Below, in pieces: positions 15,305 to 16,406 of a DNA stretch of 16,406 bases. The DNA is from Archaeoglobus_B sp964471215 (GTDB taxonomy: Archaea > Halobacteriota > Archaeoglobi > Archaeoglobales > Archaeoglobaceae). The translations under genes were made by a program, and so were the position numbers. Positions within the stretch are counted from its first letter, which is position 1, and each line of letters begins with the position of its first letter. The notes under the pieces were generated by a model, which ran no database searches, was not told where the DNA came from, and saw only the letters and a list, made by a program, of their open reading frames with translations. Location of the stretch: NCBI GenBank assembly GCA_964471215.1, contig CAYYFC010000033.1:1-16406 (forward strand). Reading direction: 5' to 3'.

Positions 15305-15958
15305 ATGGGTAGCGGTGAAGGTGTTGTAAGAGCGGTAGGATATGCAAGGGTTAGTGTCAGGGATGAAGACATAAACAACCAGGTTAAGGCCATAGAGAGG
15401 TATGCAAGGGAAAATGGTATAGAACTACTTTACATATTTAAGGATGAGGCAGTAACTGGTGCAAGCGATCCTTTTAAACGTGAGGAGTTTAGGGCTATGT
15501 ACGATTTCTGTAAATCATACGGCATAAACACAATCCTTATCTACGACCTTACAAGGCTTGGAAGATCTCTGACAACAGCTATAGATGCATTGAAAAGGCT
15601 TATAGATGACGGTTTCAACGTCTACTTTATACGTCATAACCTAAAGGCAGATCTGAGAGATCCAGCCTCAAAGGTCGTTATATACACGCTTCTGATGGTT
15701 GCAGAACTTGAAAGAGATTTCATGAGGATGCGTCAGGAAGAGGCCTGGAGGCAGGGAAAGCAGAAGGGAAGACCTGTGGAGATAACGAGAGATGAGATAA
15801 TCAGCGTTCTTAAGCAATATCCAAATTCATCGTATCGCGTCCTTCATGCCGTGATAAATGAGAGAAGAAGACAGAAGGGTAAGAAACCAATTTCTTACAG
15901 CGGGCTTGTAAAGGCAATGAAGCGTTACGGATTGGTTAAAAGAATAGTTACAAGCTGA
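15305..15958 (+). CDS. Small serine recombinase (resolvase/invertase family)
   Basis: A 217-residue site-specific recombinase that cuts and rejoins DNA through a serine-DNA intermediate. The catalytic domain is N-terminal: YARVS with nucleophile S17 and R15, then DLTRLGRS with R84 and R87, then a long helix (about 115-145, MVAELERDFMRMRQEEA) for dimerisation and minor-groove contact. After the GRP hinge, residues about 155-210 form a helix-turn-helix DNA-binding domain. This order (catalytic first, HTH last) is that of resolvases and invertases and excludes an IS607-type transposase, which has its HTH first. It could resolve plasmid or integrated-element dimers, or invert a segment. No partner gene is present, but IS200/IS605-like end sequences lie 0.4 kb downstream, so the area looks accessory. 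The start was chosen from promoter spacing. Confidence 0.9.
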   Translation: MGSGEGVVRAVGYARVSVRDEDINNQVKAIERYARENGIELLYIFKDEAVTGASDPFKREEFRAMYDFCKSYGINTILIYDLTRLGRSLTTAIDALKRLIDDGFNVYFIRHNLKADLRDPASKVVIYTLLMVAELERDFMRMRQEEAWRQGKQKGRPVEITRDEIISVLKQYPNSSYRVLHAVINERRRQKGKKPISYSGLVKAMKRYGLVKRIVTS

Positions 15959-16324
15959 ATCATAGCCCGAGAAGAACATGTCGTATAATTATCTGAAAGG
16001 TTAGAAAATGAGATGATAATCGGAGAGAATTTATCATAGATTAGTTAGAGACACATGCCCTGTTTTTGTAAATTCTTGACGAGATCATCGAAAGGACATA
16101 AGACGTAAATCCCGTATTGTTCGTACGAGCTTTAAGAAATGTATCAGATTAACAGCTTTATATCCTTTAGCGACATAAGGAGCTTGGTATGTCGCTCAAA
16201 CCCTATCAACTCTCGTTTAAATTTCTTCAAAACAAGTCATGTTTAAGACTGGTCTCACATCCGATGTCGATTGTATATAAGCAACTGTATCTGTTCACGA
16301 GCAATGTCCAATGTCTTAAGATGC
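15959..16324. other. Non-coding stretch between the recombinase and the element end
   Basis: No convincing gene. A 60-codon plus-strand frame beginning at ATG 16189 has AAGGAG six bases before it, but the product looks unlike any protein I know, its start lies in a perfect dyad, and it runs into the insertion-sequence end. I treat it as non-coding. Confidence 0.45.
16169..16196. repeat. 28-base dyad with perfect 9-base arms
   Basis: AGCGACATA (16169-16177) and TATGTCGCT (16188-16196) are exact inverted copies around a 10-base spacer. The total of 28 bases equals the usual crossover-site length of resolvase-type recombinases, and the site lies 0.2 kb downstream of a serine recombinase gene. 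As RNA it would form a stable hairpin. Confidence 0.6.
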
Positions 16325-16406
16325 TTACATCTGACCTCCTCCCTGCCCTAGAGGGCGAGGGTTCCCCATAGGGGAACCACCATATCTGTCTCACGACAGC
16401 ATCATA
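16325..16406 (-). mobile_element. Right end of an IS200/IS605-family element, body beyond the window
   Basis: Read on the minus strand, the edge shows GGTTCCCC-TAT-GGGGAACC (16378-16360), then CTCG-GCCCT-CT-AGGGC type sequence closing in GGGAGGAGGTCAG. This is the familiar layout of archaeal IS605-type right ends: a perfect hairpin, then an imperfect subterminal hairpin, then a GGAGGxxGTCA-like terminus. The tnpB gene would be on the minus strand past 16406. Its last codons may reach into the window: one frame stays open to the edge and the other two stop at once. The exact element boundary (about 16325-16335) cannot be fixed without the other end. Confidence 0.55.
16336..16406 (-). ncRNA. 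Candidate omega-RNA (TnpB guide RNA) scaffold, partial
   Basis: Three hairpins follow one another on the minus strand: CTGTC-GTGA-GACAG (16399-16386, with a GNRA-type loop), GGTTCCCC-TAT-GGGGAACC (16378-16360) and GCCCT-CT-AGGGC (16356-16345). In IS200/IS605 elements the right end is transcribed as the RNA that guides TnpB, with the guide taken from the flanking DNA. Here that guide would come from about 16305-16330. Transcription is inferred, not shown. Confidence 0.35.

Noticed and set aside
16189..16371. 60-codon frame with AAGGAG before its ATG
   Set aside because: The start is within a perfect dyad and the frame runs into the insertion-sequence end; no protein-like features.
15305..16406. 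IS607-type element formed by the serine recombinase plus tnpB
   Set aside because: IS607 transposases have the DNA-binding domain first; this protein has it last, and the element end points the other way.

Overview
The window looks like a piece of a hyperthermophilic archaeal chromosome, most likely from the Archaeoglobales. This is inferred from several features together: class II (bacterial-type) HMG-CoA reductase, an archaeal short-chain GGPP synthase, FMN-dependent type 2 IPP isomerase, a PGF-CTERM surface protein, archaeal TATA-type promoters with leaderless starts, a DUF1464 protein, and AGA/AGG/ATA-rich codon use. No rRNA, tRNA or CRISPR array was found.

Left part (1-9289) is a metal or tetrapyrrole locus. 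On the minus strand, a PGF-CTERM surface protein, a periplasmic-type metal-chelate binding protein and probably a permease (only its first codons are inside) form an ABC uptake operon. A secreted protein of unknown function (1879-2469) is transcribed divergently. It converges on a Gate-domain membrane protein (2511-3449), which in turn diverges from a two-gene chelatase operon: a CobN-like large subunit and a fused ChlI/ChlD AAA+/VWA subunit that overlaps it by 22 bases. A short GTAwTACC sequence abuts the TATA box of both the uptake operon and the chelatase operon, so the two may be co-regulated.

Middle (9290-10209) is AT-rich with no convincing complete gene. It contains a very short reading frame with an excellent ribosome binding site, and a hairpin region that may be the decayed right end of an IS200/IS605-type element.

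Right-centre (10210-14072) holds isoprenoid lipid genes. fni and idsA form a tight minus-strand pair. hmgA faces away from them across a 0.5 kb gap in which one octamer occurs four times. Together they supply mevalonate, balance IPP with DMAPP, and build the C20 chain of archaeal ether lipids; the kinase and decarboxylase steps are not in the window. A DUF1464 ASKHA-fold protein (14113-15144) converges on hmgA.

Right end (15145-16406) is accessory: a small serine recombinase with a leaderless promoter, a 28-base dyad downstream of it, and, at the edge, three consecutive hairpins that look like the right end (and omega-RNA region) of an IS200/IS605-family element whose tnpB would lie beyond the window on the minus strand.
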